Source: a virus
Strand: one strand, 5' to 3'
Length of the DNA: 64,000 nucleotides
Virus record (IMG/VR): IMGVR_UViG_3300035665_003403
Coordinates: 84,825 to 148,824 of that record
The notes beneath the pieces were generated by a model, which saw only the letters and a list, made by a program, of their open reading frames with translations, was not told the origin of the DNA and did no database searches. Positions within the stretch are counted from its first letter, which is position 1, and the number at the start of each line of letters is the position of its first letter. The position numbers and the translations under genes were made by a program. Shown here one piece after another: positions 1 to 9,053 of this stretch.

Positions 1-1
1 T

Positions 2-616
2 AGTGTTGCAATAGCTGAGTCATTCGTTAATACTGAAGTTATTCCTTTTTCATCAAACAATGAATTTCATGATGGTATCCATATTAATTTAAAAAATAAC
101 GTTTGGCGTTCAAGTGTAGGTGAGGCTGATTTTGTTATATTAGGTGATGCTGATGAGTTTTTATACCATGAAAATATGGTTGATTTTTTAATTGAAGCTA
201 AAAAAAATGGTATATCATTTTTCATACCAGAAGGTTACCACATGGTTGCTGATTTGGAGTTAGATTTAAAAAAAGATGATAACATTTTAGATTTAATAAA
301 ATATGGTGTTAGAACACAAGTCCTAGATAAACCAATGATGTTTGATTGCAATAAGATAACAAACATAAATTATGGTTTTGGTTGTCACTCAGCTAACCCA
401 GAGGGTAATATCCTAGTCTTACAAGACCCAAAACTAAAAATGTTACATTATAAATTTATTGGTATTAAGGATTACATCTATAAAAATCAAATAAGACGTG
501 AAAGATTGAGTCAATTTAATAAAAAAAACAATTTCGGTACTTATTATTTATTTGATGATAATGAACATACTATTGACTATAAAAGATATTTTGATAAAAG
601 AAGTAAAGTAATATGA
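2..616 (+). CDS. Glycosyltransferase (partial, 5' end outside window)
   Basis: The reading frame is open from the first bases of the window, so the true start lies upstream; the visible part is about 204 residues. It contains a GDADEF acidic motif around residue 50 of the visible part, the kind of DxD metal/nucleotide-sugar site found in GT-A fold glycosyltransferases (GT2-like or Glyco_tranf_2_4-like). The likely role is sugar transfer to a surface glycan or other acceptor in the infected cell. It overlaps the next gene by 4 bases (ATGA type), so the two are translationally coupled, and it opens the sugar-modification island. Donor and acceptor cannot be read from the sequence. Confidence 0.65.
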   Translation, partial: SVAIAESFVNTEVIPFSSNNEFHDGIHINLKNNVWRSSVGEADFVILGDADEFLYHENMVDFLIEAKKNGISFFIPEGYHMVADLELDLKKDDNILDLIKYGVRTQVLDKPMMFDCNKITNINYGFGCHSANPEGNILVLQDPKLKMLHYKFIGIKDYIYKNQIRRERLSQFNKKNNFGTYYLFDDNEHTIDYKRYFDKRSKVI

Positions 617-1341
617 AACTAATAATATTAACTGGTTTTTATAACGCAGAAAACTATATTGAAAGATGCTTAGCATCGATAATGGCTCAATCACATTCCG
701 ATTTCACCTGCTACATAACTCACGATTTATCAACAGATAATTCTGTTAATTTGGTTAAAGAAATGATTGAAGGTGATGATAGATTCATATTGGTACCCGA
801 TAACGATAAAAAATTATATCAAGCTGGTAATTTTGATACCGTTATTAGAAATAACCCAAACATTGATGATAATGATGTTATTATTGAAGTGGATGGTGAT
901 GATGTATTACCACATTCAAATGTATTTTCGTATTTACATGATGTTTATCTAAACGATAATATTTGGATTACAAATGGTTCATTTAAGTACACCAATGGAC
1001 AACCAGGGTTCTCTTCAAAACAAGTTATAGATGATAAATTAAGGTATGCTGAAATGACTTGTTCACATATTAGAACCTGGCGAGCTTTTTTATGGAGAGC
1101 AATCAAAGAAGAAGACTTAAAAGATGAAAATGGTGATTATTGGCAATGGAGTGGTGATTTATGTTTCATGTTTCCTATGTTAGAAATGGCCACTGATGAA
1201 CACTATAGGTTTATTGATGAAACACTTTACCTATATAATGGTGATAACCCAATAAACGAACATAAAGTTGATATTGGTATGGTAATCAACCACGCTGAAC
1301 GAATAAGAGCTAAAAACCCATACCAAAAATTAATTAGATGA
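613..1341 (+). CDS. GT2-family glycosyltransferase
   Basis: A 242-residue GT-A fold protein. It begins with the family-2 strand/helix pattern (LIILTGFYNAENYIERCL, then SLxxQ-like AQSHSDF) and has an EVDGDDV metal-binding motif near residue 95. The region after the DxD contains Trp-rich acceptor-side sequence (WQWSGD near residue 180). It overlaps both neighbours by 4 bases and so sits in a tightly coupled operon. By family it is a cytoplasmic inverting glycosyltransferase; the substrate is unknown. An out-of-frame ORF inside it is a shadow. Confidence 0.75.
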   Translation: MKLIILTGFYNAENYIERCLASIMAQSHSDFTCYITHDLSTDNSVNLVKEMIEGDDRFILVPDNDKKLYQAGNFDTVIRNNPNIDDNDVIIEVDGDDVLPHSNVFSYLHDVYLNDNIWITNGSFKYTNGQPGFSSKQVIDDKLRYAEMTCSHIRTWRAFLWRAIKEEDLKDENGDYWQWSGDLCFMFPMLEMATDEHYRFIDETLYLYNGDNPINEHKVDIGMVINHAERIRAKNPYQKLIR

Positions 1342-2105
1342 TATCATGTGAACTACAGGGTGGCTTATCTAATCAATTATTTCAAATAGCCACAACACAT
1401 GCGTTAGCTGAAACTAATAATGACATTGCTGGATTTGATTTAAACGCATGTTACACCCCAAATCAAGGTAACCCATCAAAAAACTACACCAACAGCATCT
1501 TAAGTAAGATTAATCATGTTGACAACCCATATTATAGGGTAGCTTATAATGAACCATATTTTTCGTACAATGAAATACCATATGTTACTGACTTAAAACT
1601 ACGTGGTTATTTTCAATCGTATAAATATTTCAAAGATATTGACGTGCATGATTTATTCCCATTCGATTTAGATACAAAGAATAAAATATTCAATTACTTA
1701 GAAAATAATTTTGGGGTTAACCCAGTAACTTCAGTTCATGTTAGAAGAGGTGATTACTTAAAAAATCCAGATTTTCACACTAATTTACCTATAGAATATT
1801 ATAAAGAAGCTATGGATATTATTGGTGATAGTTTCTTTATTTTCGTATCTGATGACATAAATTGGGTTAAAGAAAACTTTGTTGGTGATAATATATTTTA
1901 CTCACCATTTAATACTGATGTTGAAGACTTATTTCTAATGAGTCAATGTGATAACAATATAATTGCCAACAGTAGCTTTAGTTGGTGGGGTGCTTATTTA
2001 AATAAAAATATTGGCAATAAAGTCGTTTCACCAAAGAATTGGTTTGGTAAATTAGGACCAAAAGATACTCAAGATTTGATTCCAGATAATTGGATAACGA
2101 TTTAA
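1338..2105 (+). CDS. GT11 family (alpha-1,2-fucosyltransferase-like)
   Basis: A 255-residue protein with the hallmarks of glycosyltransferase family 11. The N-terminal GGLSNQLFQIATTHALA resembles the GGLGNQxFQ motif. HVRRGDY near residue 130 is the conserved HxRRxDY GDP-sugar-binding motif. SSFSWWGAYL near residue 210 is the C-terminal family signature. Family members move fucose (alpha-1,2) from GDP-fucose to a glycan. The gene is coupled to the upstream GT2 by a 4-base overlap. A second GT11-like gene follows at 5083, so the island has two. The acceptor is unknown. Confidence 0.85.
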   Translation: MISCELQGGLSNQLFQIATTHALAETNNDIAGFDLNACYTPNQGNPSKNYTNSILSKINHVDNPYYRVAYNEPYFSYNEIPYVTDLKLRGYFQSYKYFKDIDVHDLFPFDLDTKNKIFNYLENNFGVNPVTSVHVRRGDYLKNPDFHTNLPIEYYKEAMDIIGDSFFIFVSDDINWVKENFVGDNIFYSPFNTDVEDLFLMSQCDNNIIANSSFSWWGAYLNKNIGNKVVSPKNWFGKLGPKDTQDLIPDNWITI

Positions 2106-2156
2106 ATATTTACTTATTAAATTTTATTTAGTAAATTTATTTAAAACTAACAAATT

Positions 2157-2867
2157 ATGAATAAACCATTTTTTACAATAGCTATACCGACTTATGAAAT
2201 GGGTGATGTTGGTGTTAATTTTTTAGCGAATAGTTTTAATCTTATAAAAAAACAAACTTTTACCGATTTTGAAGTTGTTATTTCTGACCATTCAAAAAAT
2301 GATGATATTAAAAATTTATGTGAAGAATATATTAATTTTTTTAAAATAAATTACATTAAAAACGAAAACAATCTAGGTTCATCATCTGCAAATTTGAATA
2401 ATGCTATATTAAACGCTAAAGGACAAGTTATTAAAATTTTATTTCAAGATGACTTTTTTTTTGATGAATTTTCATTAGAAAATACCGCATCAAACTTTGA
2501 TATTAAAGTAGATAAATGGTTAGTTAGTCGTTGTGAACACACATTTGATGGCTCAACATTTATTAGAGATTTTACACCTAGATATAACGAAATGATTTAT
2601 ACTGGAAATAATACAATAAGTTCACCATCTGTTTTATCTATTTTAAATGATAACCCCATTTTATTTGATGAAAATTTAATAAACTTAATGGATTGTGAAT
2701 ATTATAAACGTTGTTATGATAAATTTGGTTTACCAAAAATTTTAGACAAAATAACAATTGTAAACAGAATGGGTGAACACCAAATAACCAATTCAAAATT
2801 GACTGATGAGATAAGACAAAAAGAATTAAATTACGTAACAAAAAAAATATATGATAAAACTTCCTAA
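2157..2867 (+). CDS. GT2-family glycosyltransferase
   Basis: 236 residues. The N-terminus FFTIAIPTYEMGD matches the GT2 opening strand, followed by a VVISDHSKNDD stretch typical of the nucleotide-sugar pocket and a FQDDFF acidic motif near residue 98 as the DxD equivalent. A 51-base AT-rich gap separates it from the previous gene, the only real gap early in the island, so a new transcription or translation start could lie there. The 3' end overlaps the next gene by 17 bases. Substrate unknown. Confidence 0.75.
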   Translation: MNKPFFTIAIPTYEMGDVGVNFLANSFNLIKKQTFTDFEVVISDHSKNDDIKNLCEEYINFFKINYIKNENNLGSSSANLNNAILNAKGQVIKILFQDDFFFDEFSLENTASNFDIKVDKWLVSRCEHTFDGSTFIRDFTPRYNEMIYTGNNTISSPSVLSILNDNPILFDENLINLMDCEYYKRCYDKFGLPKILDKITIVNRMGEHQITNSKLTDEIRQKELNYVTKKIYDKTS

Positions 2868-3474
2868 TGTAACTTTGGTATCTGTTAGTTCTGTTAAAAT
2901 TACTGAAACTATCGAAGCCATTAATAAATCTATGGAAAATATTGAATTTTACGATACAATATTAATAAGCCATGAAAAACCAAATTATTTACCTAATAAT
3001 ATTAATTTTATTCAATGCGCTAAAATAAATAATATTGACGAGTATAGTAAATTTATGCTTTTTGATTTGACTAATCACATAAAATCAGATTTTGTTTTAG
3101 TCGTTCAATATGATGGTTATGTATTAAGACCAAATAAATGGTCTAATGAATTTTTTAAATACGATTACATAGGTGCCCCTTGGCCAAAAAATGTTCATTA
3201 TAATGGTGATTTAAATATTAGAGTAGGTAATGGTGGGTTTAGTTTTAGAAGTAAAAAGTTATTAGATGTTATGAATACCAATAACTTACCATTTACCGAT
3301 AATGGAACTGGGTTTTTTAATGAGGATGGTGTTATTTGTAATTACCACAGAAAAACATTAGAAAATATCGGGATAAAATTTGCAACACCAGAAATAGCTT
3401 CTATGTTTAGTTATGAATCACAATGTGATGAAAGTGTACAAGAACCTTTTGGTTTTCATAAATATAAAAAATAA
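2851..3474 (+). CDS. DUF5672 protein, probable glycosyltransferase
   Basis: 207 residues. The central segment (VVQYDGYVLRPNKW, then YIGAPWP and VGNGGFSFRS) is the signature I recognise for DUF5672, a family commonly found in surface-polysaccharide and phage sugar clusters and thought to have a GT-A fold. An NEDGVI motif near residue 163 could supply further catalytic acids. The start overlaps the preceding GT2 gene. A sugar-transfer role is inferred from family and neighbours; no donor can be named. Confidence 0.7.
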   Translation: MIKLPNVTLVSVSSVKITETIEAINKSMENIEFYDTILISHEKPNYLPNNINFIQCAKINNIDEYSKFMLFDLTNHIKSDFVLVVQYDGYVLRPNKWSNEFFKYDYIGAPWPKNVHYNGDLNIRVGNGGFSFRSKKLLDVMNTNNLPFTDNGTGFFNEDGVICNYHRKTLENIGIKFATPEIASMFSYESQCDESVQEPFGFHKYKK

Positions 3475-3479
3475 ATAAT

Positions 3480-4100
3480 ATGAATAAATTAGAAATTAAA
3501 AAATTAATAAATAAAGAAAACCCCATGATTTTTGAAATAGGTTGTGCGGATGGTGGTGATACATTAGAATTCATAAATACATTTAACGATTTAGAAATCT
3601 ATTGTTTTGAACCAGAACCAAAAAATATAAAACTAGTCAAAGAAAAAATTAATTATCCAAAACATCATTTATTTGAAGGTGTTATTTCGGATGTTAATGG
3701 TGAACTAATATTTAATCGTTCCAGAACTGATAACCCAAATGACTTATCTTATTCTGGTAGTATTAAAAAACCAAAAGAACATTTAAACGAATGGTCTTTT
3801 ATTAAATTTGATGAGCAAATTACCGTTAAATCAATTACTTTAGATAAATTTTGTGAAGATAAAAAAATAAACTTAATTGATTTTATTTGGGCTGACGTAC
3901 AAGGGGCTGAGGAAAATTTAATAATTGGTGGGTTAAATACATTAAACAGAAATGTTAGATATTTTTACACTGAATATTCTAATAAAGAATATTATGAAGG
4001 TCAATTAAAATTAGAATCTTTATTAAAATTAATGGGTAATAATTGGGAATTAATAAAAGATTTTGGTTCTGATGTTTTGTTAAAAAATAAAACTTTATGA
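3480..4100 (+). CDS. FkbM-family SAM-dependent methyltransferase
   Basis: 206 residues with the class I methyltransferase motif I (FEIGCADGGDT, residues about 16-26) and an acidic strand 2 (IYCFEPEP). The middle and C-terminal FkbM signature follows (SITLDKFC, then IDFIWADVQGAEENLI). FkbM enzymes O-methylate sugars or similar hydroxyls using S-adenosylmethionine. Inside a glycosyltransferase island the natural reading is methyl capping or decoration of the assembled sugar. It begins 5 bases after the previous stop and overlaps the next gene by 4 bases. Confidence 0.8.
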   Translation: MNKLEIKKLINKENPMIFEIGCADGGDTLEFINTFNDLEIYCFEPEPKNIKLVKEKINYPKHHLFEGVISDVNGELIFNRSRTDNPNDLSYSGSIKKPKEHLNEWSFIKFDEQITVKSITLDKFCEDKKINLIDFIWADVQGAEENLIIGGLNTLNRNVRYFYTEYSNKEYYEGQLKLESLLKLMGNNWELIKDFGSDVLLKNKTL

Positions 4101-5086
4101 TACACATTTTTACTTATGCACATAAAAGACCAGATTTTATAAAAATACAATATGAATCCATTAAAAAATATGTTATAGGGGAATACGAATATGTGGTGTT
4201 TAATAATGCAATTGATTCAATGCAACAACATAATGACATAAAAAAAATATGTGATGAACTAAATATTAAATGCGTTGATATCATTATCGACAATGACATT
4301 ACATCTAAATTAATTATGGGTCATATATATAACAACACCTATAGTAATGCAAATGTAGGTACTTCTTACCCTATTATGTATACATTTAAAAATTATTTAA
4401 CCAGCGAATCAAAAATTTGTATAATAGATTCAGACATGTTTTTCATTAATAATATTAATTTTAATGAAGTAATGAAAAACAAAGACGCATTATATATACC
4501 TCAATATAGGGATAATAATAATTTAAAATATATGTGGAATGCGTTTGTATGTTTAAATTTTGAACGAAACGAATTATTGAAAAATTTAGATTGGAATTGT
4601 GATTATGTTGGTAATATCGGTTTAGATGTTGGTGGTAAAACCAGACATTTTTTGGTTGAAAATAAATTAGATATTTCAATAATGGAAGAATATAGTATTT
4701 ATGATTACATAGATGACGGCTCAACCAAAAAAATACATTTTATATTAAACGGTAATATAAATTATAATTTAGTTTTAGACCAAAATAATAATTTATTATC
4801 ATTTACACACATAGGTGGTGATAAACTTTTTGATAATAAATCATTTCCACACGAACCAGAATTTTCAAATTATTCGTCATATATACTAAACAAAACACTT
4901 AAAATATTAGAAATTTTCGATAATTATGGTGTCAATTTACCTAACCCAAAACACATAGGATTTATTGGTTTTATGGGTAGTGATGATTATTTTATAATTC
5001 ATTATAAATCTGGTTCAAACTATTTAGGGTTCAGCACTAACGAATACAATATTAAAAAAACAAACGAAATAAAAAAAATATTATGA
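4097..5086 (+). CDS. Probable GT-A glycosyltransferase
   Basis: 329 residues. MIHIFTYAHKRPDFI and a later CIIDSDMFFI (DxD-type motif near residue 115) indicate a GT-A fold nucleotide-diphospho-sugar transferase, though not one I can place in a numbered family. Residues 120-200 carry a pattern (FVCLNFERNELL, then DVGGKT) reminiscent of other phage and bacterial glycosyltransferases. It is coupled on both sides by 4-base overlaps. The function is inferred from the motif and the cluster. Confidence 0.6.
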   Translation: MIHIFTYAHKRPDFIKIQYESIKKYVIGEYEYVVFNNAIDSMQQHNDIKKICDELNIKCVDIIIDNDITSKLIMGHIYNNTYSNANVGTSYPIMYTFKNYLTSESKICIIDSDMFFINNINFNEVMKNKDALYIPQYRDNNNLKYMWNAFVCLNFERNELLKNLDWNCDYVGNIGLDVGGKTRHFLVENKLDISIMEEYSIYDYIDDGSTKKIHFILNGNINYNLVLDQNNNLLSFTHIGGDKLFDNKSFPHEPEFSNYSSYILNKTLKILEIFDNYGVNLPNPKHIGFIGFMGSDDYFIIHYKSGSNYLGFSTNEYNIKKTNEIKKIL

Positions 5087-6024
5087 TAGTAACAGAATTA
5101 TATAATGGTCAAGGATTAGGAAATCAATTATGGTGTTACGTTGTTACTAGGTTAATTGCTGACACTAATGGTTATGATTTTGGTATAATGTCTTTAGATA
5201 AATTTAAAGGTAAAGAATTTATGGATTTAGATTTTGGTAAAACGGTTACAGGTGGTTCTGGCCCAGAAGGTGGCCCACCAACAACTTTACCAGATGGAAT
5301 ATTAAATTACTATAAAGAGAATCTAGTAAGACATCCATTTAGCGGTTTAGATATTTCACCTAAAGATAACTTATTATTAACAATTTCAGATGACACAAAA
5401 GTTGATGGAACTATGCAATCTTTTGAGTATGTTAAAAATTATAAAGATAAAATAGTTGGGTATTTAAAAATAAAAAAAGATAAACAAATTTTAGATTATA
5501 GTTATGATAACATTTGTGTTATACATATTAGGGGTGGTGATTTTAAAAATAGTTCGGCAATGTTATATTCTAATTATTATACCAATGCAATGAATTATTT
5601 TAAAATGAAAAATAATGATATGGTATTTTATATTGTAACAGATGATTTTAATACAGCTAAACAAATATTACCAAACGTTGAAATAATAGGTTCTTCTACA
5701 ACTAATTATACTGATTCTAATAAAGCCAATCACCATTTAGGCGGTCCAATTTGGATTGATTATTCAATATTAAACAACGCAAAAAATATAATTATATCAG
5801 CATCAAGCTTTAGTTGGTGGCCAGTATGGACAAACCGTAATAACCCTAATGTTATAGCACCAAAATATTGGGCGGCACATAAAACTAATGCTGGATATTG
5901 GTCTTGTGGTGAGTCATTAGTTGAAGGGTGGAATTATTTGGATACTGAGGGTAAACTATTTACACACGATGAATGTTTATTAGAATATAACAAATATAAA
6001 AAAGAAAATGAATATGGATATTAA
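5083..6024 (+). CDS. GT11-like (fucosyltransferase-like) glycosyltransferase
   Basis: 313 residues, a second member of the GT11-type fold in this island. The N-terminal GQGLGNQLWCYVVTRLIA matches the family N-terminal motif, CVIHIRGGDF near residue 145 the HxRRxD motif (here HIRGGD), and SASSFSWWPVW near residue 245 the C-terminal signature. The substitution of the second Arg suggests a divergent donor preference. Compared with the 1338-2105 copy it is longer, with an insertion containing a Gly/Pro-rich loop (residues about 55-75). The two copies look like distant paralogues, not a recent duplication. Confidence 0.75.
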   Translation: MIVTELYNGQGLGNQLWCYVVTRLIADTNGYDFGIMSLDKFKGKEFMDLDFGKTVTGGSGPEGGPPTTLPDGILNYYKENLVRHPFSGLDISPKDNLLLTISDDTKVDGTMQSFEYVKNYKDKIVGYLKIKKDKQILDYSYDNICVIHIRGGDFKNSSAMLYSNYYTNAMNYFKMKNNDMVFYIVTDDFNTAKQILPNVEIIGSSTTNYTDSNKANHHLGGPIWIDYSILNNAKNIIISASSFSWWPVWTNRNNPNVIAPKYWAAHKTNAGYWSCGESLVEGWNYLDTEGKLFTHDECLLEYNKYKKENEYGY

Positions 6025-6652
6025 TGAAATATGTTTAAAATATAAAACTGATAAGTCGTCTAATTTTCATAATTATTCTGAAAAATATGAACAATATTTT
6101 TCAAAATTAAAAAATGAAAAAATAAAAATATTAGAAATCGGTATACAAAATGGATATTCATTAAAAACTTGGTGTGAATATTTTCCAAATGCTGAAGTTT
6201 ATGGTGTTGATATTGTTAATTGTTCTCACTTAGATAATGATAGGATAAAAACTTTTATTTGTAATCAGACAGATTTAGATATGCTTAACACAATAAATGA
6301 AAATTATGGTCCATTTGATATAATAATTGATGATGGTTCTCATGTTAGTAACCATATGGTTACAACTTTTAATCATTTATTTCCATTATTAAAACCTAAT
6401 GGTTTATATATAGTTGAAGATTTACATTGTTGTTATTGGTCTAATTTTAGTAGTGAAACTAAATTTATGGACAGAATGAAAGAACTATTAGATGTTGTGA
6501 ATGGAAATGGTAAATGTGGTCTGGCTGAAATTAAAAATTTAGATTCAGACAATTACTATCAAAATAAAACTAGAGGTGAAATGGATTGGTGGGAAATGAA
6601 TATTGAATTCCTCCATCTATATAGAAGCATAGTGTTTATTAAAAAAAGATAA
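6008..6652 (+). CDS. Class I SAM methyltransferase
   Basis: 214 residues. An N-terminal YKTDKSSNFHNYSEKYEQYF block, of the kind found in MycE-like macrolide/sugar O-methyltransferases, is followed by motif I (ILEIGIQNGYS), an acidic strand-2 end (YGVDIV) and a metal/catalytic region (IIIDDGSH, then YIVEDLHCCYW). It probably O-methylates a sugar hydroxyl. The start overlaps the upstream GT11 gene by 17 bases and the GT17 gene follows 1 base later, so it belongs to the same operon. The exact substrate is unknown. Confidence 0.75.
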   Translation: MNMDINEICLKYKTDKSSNFHNYSEKYEQYFSKLKNEKIKILEIGIQNGYSLKTWCEYFPNAEVYGVDIVNCSHLDNDRIKTFICNQTDLDMLNTINENYGPFDIIIDDGSHVSNHMVTTFNHLFPLLKPNGLYIVEDLHCCYWSNFSSETKFMDRMKELLDVVNGNGKCGLAEIKNLDSDNYYQNKTRGEMDWWEMNIEFLHLYRSIVFIKKR

Positions 6653-6653
6653 T

Positions 6654-7490
6654 ATGAAAATTTACGATACTTTCATCTTTTTTAATGAATTAGATTTATT
6701 AGAAATTAGATTAAATATACTTAACGATTATGTTGATTATTTTGTTTTAGTTGAGGCTACTAAAACATTTACTGGTAAGGATAAATCATTATATTACCTA
6801 GAAAATAAAGCTAGGTTTGAAAAATTTAATGATAAAATAATACACATTATAGTTAATGATATACCAGATTCTTTTAATGAACTAACTTTAAGGGGTGGTG
6901 ATGAATTAGAAAAATCTATTCATCATGATTGTTTAACTACACCTAATGTACCAAAAAATGAGGTTCATTGGTTAAGGGAATTTTACCAAAAAGAACAAAT
7001 AAAACAAGGGTTAAGAAACGCTTCAGATGATGATTTTATTTACATTTCAGATTTAGATGAGATTTGGTTACCAGACATTAATATAGATTATAATTCAGAT
7101 AAAATTTTTAGATTAAATCAAAAAGTCTACACTTACTTTTTAAATATTAGGTCATCCGAAGATTGGTTCGGAACTGTTTCAACCAAATACATTAATCTGA
7201 AAAATTATAGTGTTAATCATATTAGAACCCCCAATAGAAATAATTACGAACATGTTTATAACGCTGGTTGGCATTTTACATTTCAAGGTGGTGAATTAAT
7301 GATAAAAAATAAAATAGAATCATATGGTCATCAAGAACTAAATAGAGAAGATATTAAAAATATGATTTCAAATAGGTTGGTAAACTCTATTGACATTTTT
7401 GGTAGAGGTTATGTATTAACAATGGATAATGAAAATTTACCAGAATATGTAAAAAATAATTTAAAAAAATACAAACATTTAATTAAATGA
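6654..7490 (+). CDS. GT17-like glycosyltransferase
   Basis: 278 residues beginning MKIYDTFIFFNELDLLEIRL and continuing VDYFVLVEATKTFTGK, the signature of glycosyltransferase family 17 (beta-1,4-N-acetylglucosaminyltransferase type). The ISDLDEIWLP motif near residue 135 supplies the acidic DxDE site, and GWHFTFQGG near residue 200 is the other conserved block. Phage and bacterial GT17-like proteins occur in polysaccharide clusters and probably use UDP-sugars. The 3' end overlaps the methyltransferase at 7487 by 4 bases. Confidence 0.8.
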   Translation: MKIYDTFIFFNELDLLEIRLNILNDYVDYFVLVEATKTFTGKDKSLYYLENKARFEKFNDKIIHIIVNDIPDSFNELTLRGGDELEKSIHHDCLTTPNVPKNEVHWLREFYQKEQIKQGLRNASDDDFIYISDLDEIWLPDINIDYNSDKIFRLNQKVYTYFLNIRSSEDWFGTVSTKYINLKNYSVNHIRTPNRNNYEHVYNAGWHFTFQGGELMIKNKIESYGHQELNREDIKNMISNRLVNSIDIFGRGYVLTMDNENLPEYVKNNLKKYKHLIK

Positions 7491-8080
7491 CAAGAACAGA
7501 AATAATTAATGGGTTAATTAAAAAAAATAATTATACATCTTATTTAGAAATTGGTGTTAATACACCAGCACAACCTGGATATAATTGGGTTGGTGTTAAC
7601 ATACCATTAAAACATGGTGTTGACCCTAATGTTGATACAACATACAAAATGACTTCTGATGAGTTTTTTGAAAAACACATAACACAAAAATATGATATAG
7701 TTTTCGTTGATGGATTACATTTACATGAACAAGTTTATAGAGATATTATTAACTCACTTAATAATTTGAATGAAAATGGAGTTATTGTTGTACATGATTG
7801 CAATCCAGTTACTGAAATAACACAAAGAAGAGAACGTGCCAGTGATTCGTGGCATGGTGATGTATGGAAAGCTATTGTACAGTTACGCATGGAAAATTTA
7901 GAATTAGAAATTTACACAGTTAATACTGATGAAGGTTGTGGTATTATAAAAAAAGGTAAACAAGAATTATTAATTGTTAACGAAAATGAAAATTACAATG
8001 AATATAGTTTCTTAGAAAAAAATAGAGAAAAAGCTATTAATTTAATTTCTATAGAAACATTTAAAGAAAAATATTTATAA
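7487..8080 (+). CDS. Class I SAM methyltransferase (TylF/rhamnosyl-type)
   Basis: 197 residues with motif I YLEIGVNTPAQPG, a strand-4 FVDGLHLHEQVYRDI block (substrate/metal Asp and His) and VVHDCNPVT, a layout shared with macrocin/rhamnosyl O-methyltransferases. It is the last gene of the sugar island and overlaps GT17 by 4 bases. After its stop there is a 171-base AT-rich gap before PhoH that contains only a promoter-like motif and no convincing gene. Confidence 0.75.
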   Translation: MTRTEIINGLIKKNNYTSYLEIGVNTPAQPGYNWVGVNIPLKHGVDPNVDTTYKMTSDEFFEKHITQKYDIVFVDGLHLHEQVYRDIINSLNNLNENGVIVVHDCNPVTEITQRRERASDSWHGDVWKAIVQLRMENLELEIYTVNTDEGCGIIKKGKQELLIVNENENYNEYSFLEKNREKAINLISIETFKEKYL

Positions 8081-8230
8081 TAAAAAAATAATATCTTATT
8101 TAGTTTTTTAAAAGATTAATAATGACCCATTTTTTAGGGGTTGGTTAACATTGGTAAATGTAGATAACTCATACCCAGAATATTTACTCAACAATATCGA
8201 AAAGTATGGACATATGATAAAGTAACCATA

Positions 8231-8238
8231 TATTTATC
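8231..8238 (+). promoter_or_regulatory. TATTTAT promoter-like motif before phoH
   Basis: TATTTATC lies 13 bases before the PhoH start and begins the transcription unit after the sugar island. See the finding on this motif for the whole set. Confidence 0.45.
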
Positions 8239-8251
8239 ATAAAAAGACTTC

Positions 8252-9004
8252 ATGCCAAGAAAAAAAGCAGCAGTAAAAAAACAAACAGCAAAAACTAGAA
8301 CCAACACAGATTGGAATCTAGAAAAACAACCAAACACAGTTGAAGATATTATTAAAAATATCAGGTTATCAATAAAACCACAAAGTCAAAACCAAAAAAA
8401 ATTATTAGATAGTATAAGAGATAAAGAAATAACCATATGCTCTGGTTCTCCAGGTGTTGGTAAAACATTCTTATCTTGTGCTGAAGCACTTAATATCCTA
8501 AAAACATCCGATACAATAGATAAGATTGTAATTATTAAATCAGTTACCACATTACCCTCTGAACAAATTGGCTATGTTAAAGGCTCTGTTGAGGACAAAA
8601 TGGAGGGAATAATTTATTCATTTACAAATAATTTTGAAAAATTAATTGGTAAAGATAAAACATCTAAATTAATGGAATTAGGTGTCATTCAAACTTTACC
8701 AATAGCCTTTCTTCGTGGAATTAATATAGATTCAGCTATAGTGATTTGTGATGAGGTTCAGAACATAACGATACCAAATATTAGAACAATCATGACTCGT
8801 TTAGGTAAGAACAGCAAGATGGTTTTCTTGGGTGATGTGAACCAAATTGATATCAAAGATAAAAAAGAATCAGCTTTACAATTCCTAATTAATAACTTCA
8901 ATGATATTGATGAGATTGGTATAGTTGAATTAACAGTAGATGATATCGTTAGAAATCCATTGATTAAAAAAATTGAAGATAAATTTAATTCATTAAAAAA
9001 ATAA
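8252..9004 (+). CDS. phoH: PhoH-like ATPase
   Basis: 250 residues with a basic N-terminal tail (MPRKKAAVKKQ). The PhoH domain follows: Walker A SGSPGVGKTF near residue 69, a PSEQIGYVKGS block, Walker B AIVICDEVQNI near residue 163, and a GDVNQID sensor motif. PhoH-like proteins are common in marine and T4-like phages; the family is an RNA/DNA-associated ATPase of uncertain role during phosphate or other stress. A near-palindromic hairpin follows the stop. The start is supported by the promoter-like motif 13 bases upstream. Confidence 0.9.
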   Translation: MPRKKAAVKKQTAKTRTNTDWNLEKQPNTVEDIIKNIRLSIKPQSQNQKKLLDSIRDKEITICSGSPGVGKTFLSCAEALNILKTSDTIDKIVIIKSVTTLPSEQIGYVKGSVEDKMEGIIYSFTNNFEKLIGKDKTSKLMELGVIQTLPIAFLRGINIDSAIVICDEVQNITIPNIRTIMTRLGKNSKMVFLGDVNQIDIKDKKESALQFLINNFNDIDEIGIVELTVDDIVRNPLIKKIEDKFNSLKK

Positions 9005-9006
9005 CT

Positions 9007-9042
9007 TTACTTTAAAATAAACAATATTATGTTTGTTTTAAA
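9007..9042 (+). terminator. Hairpin after phoH
   Basis: TTTAAAATAAACA and TGTTTGTTTTAAA form a 13-base stem with one mismatch around a 6-base loop, directly after the PhoH stop. It lacks GC pairs and has no strong U tract, so it may be an RNA-processing or stability element instead of a terminator. Confidence 0.35.
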
Positions 9043-9053
9043 TTATTGTATTA

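Noticed and set aside
8081-8251. Possible gene remnant (NVDNSYPEYLLNNIEKYGHMIK-like read-out)
   Set aside because: No start codon and the frame is broken; too short to claim a pseudogene.
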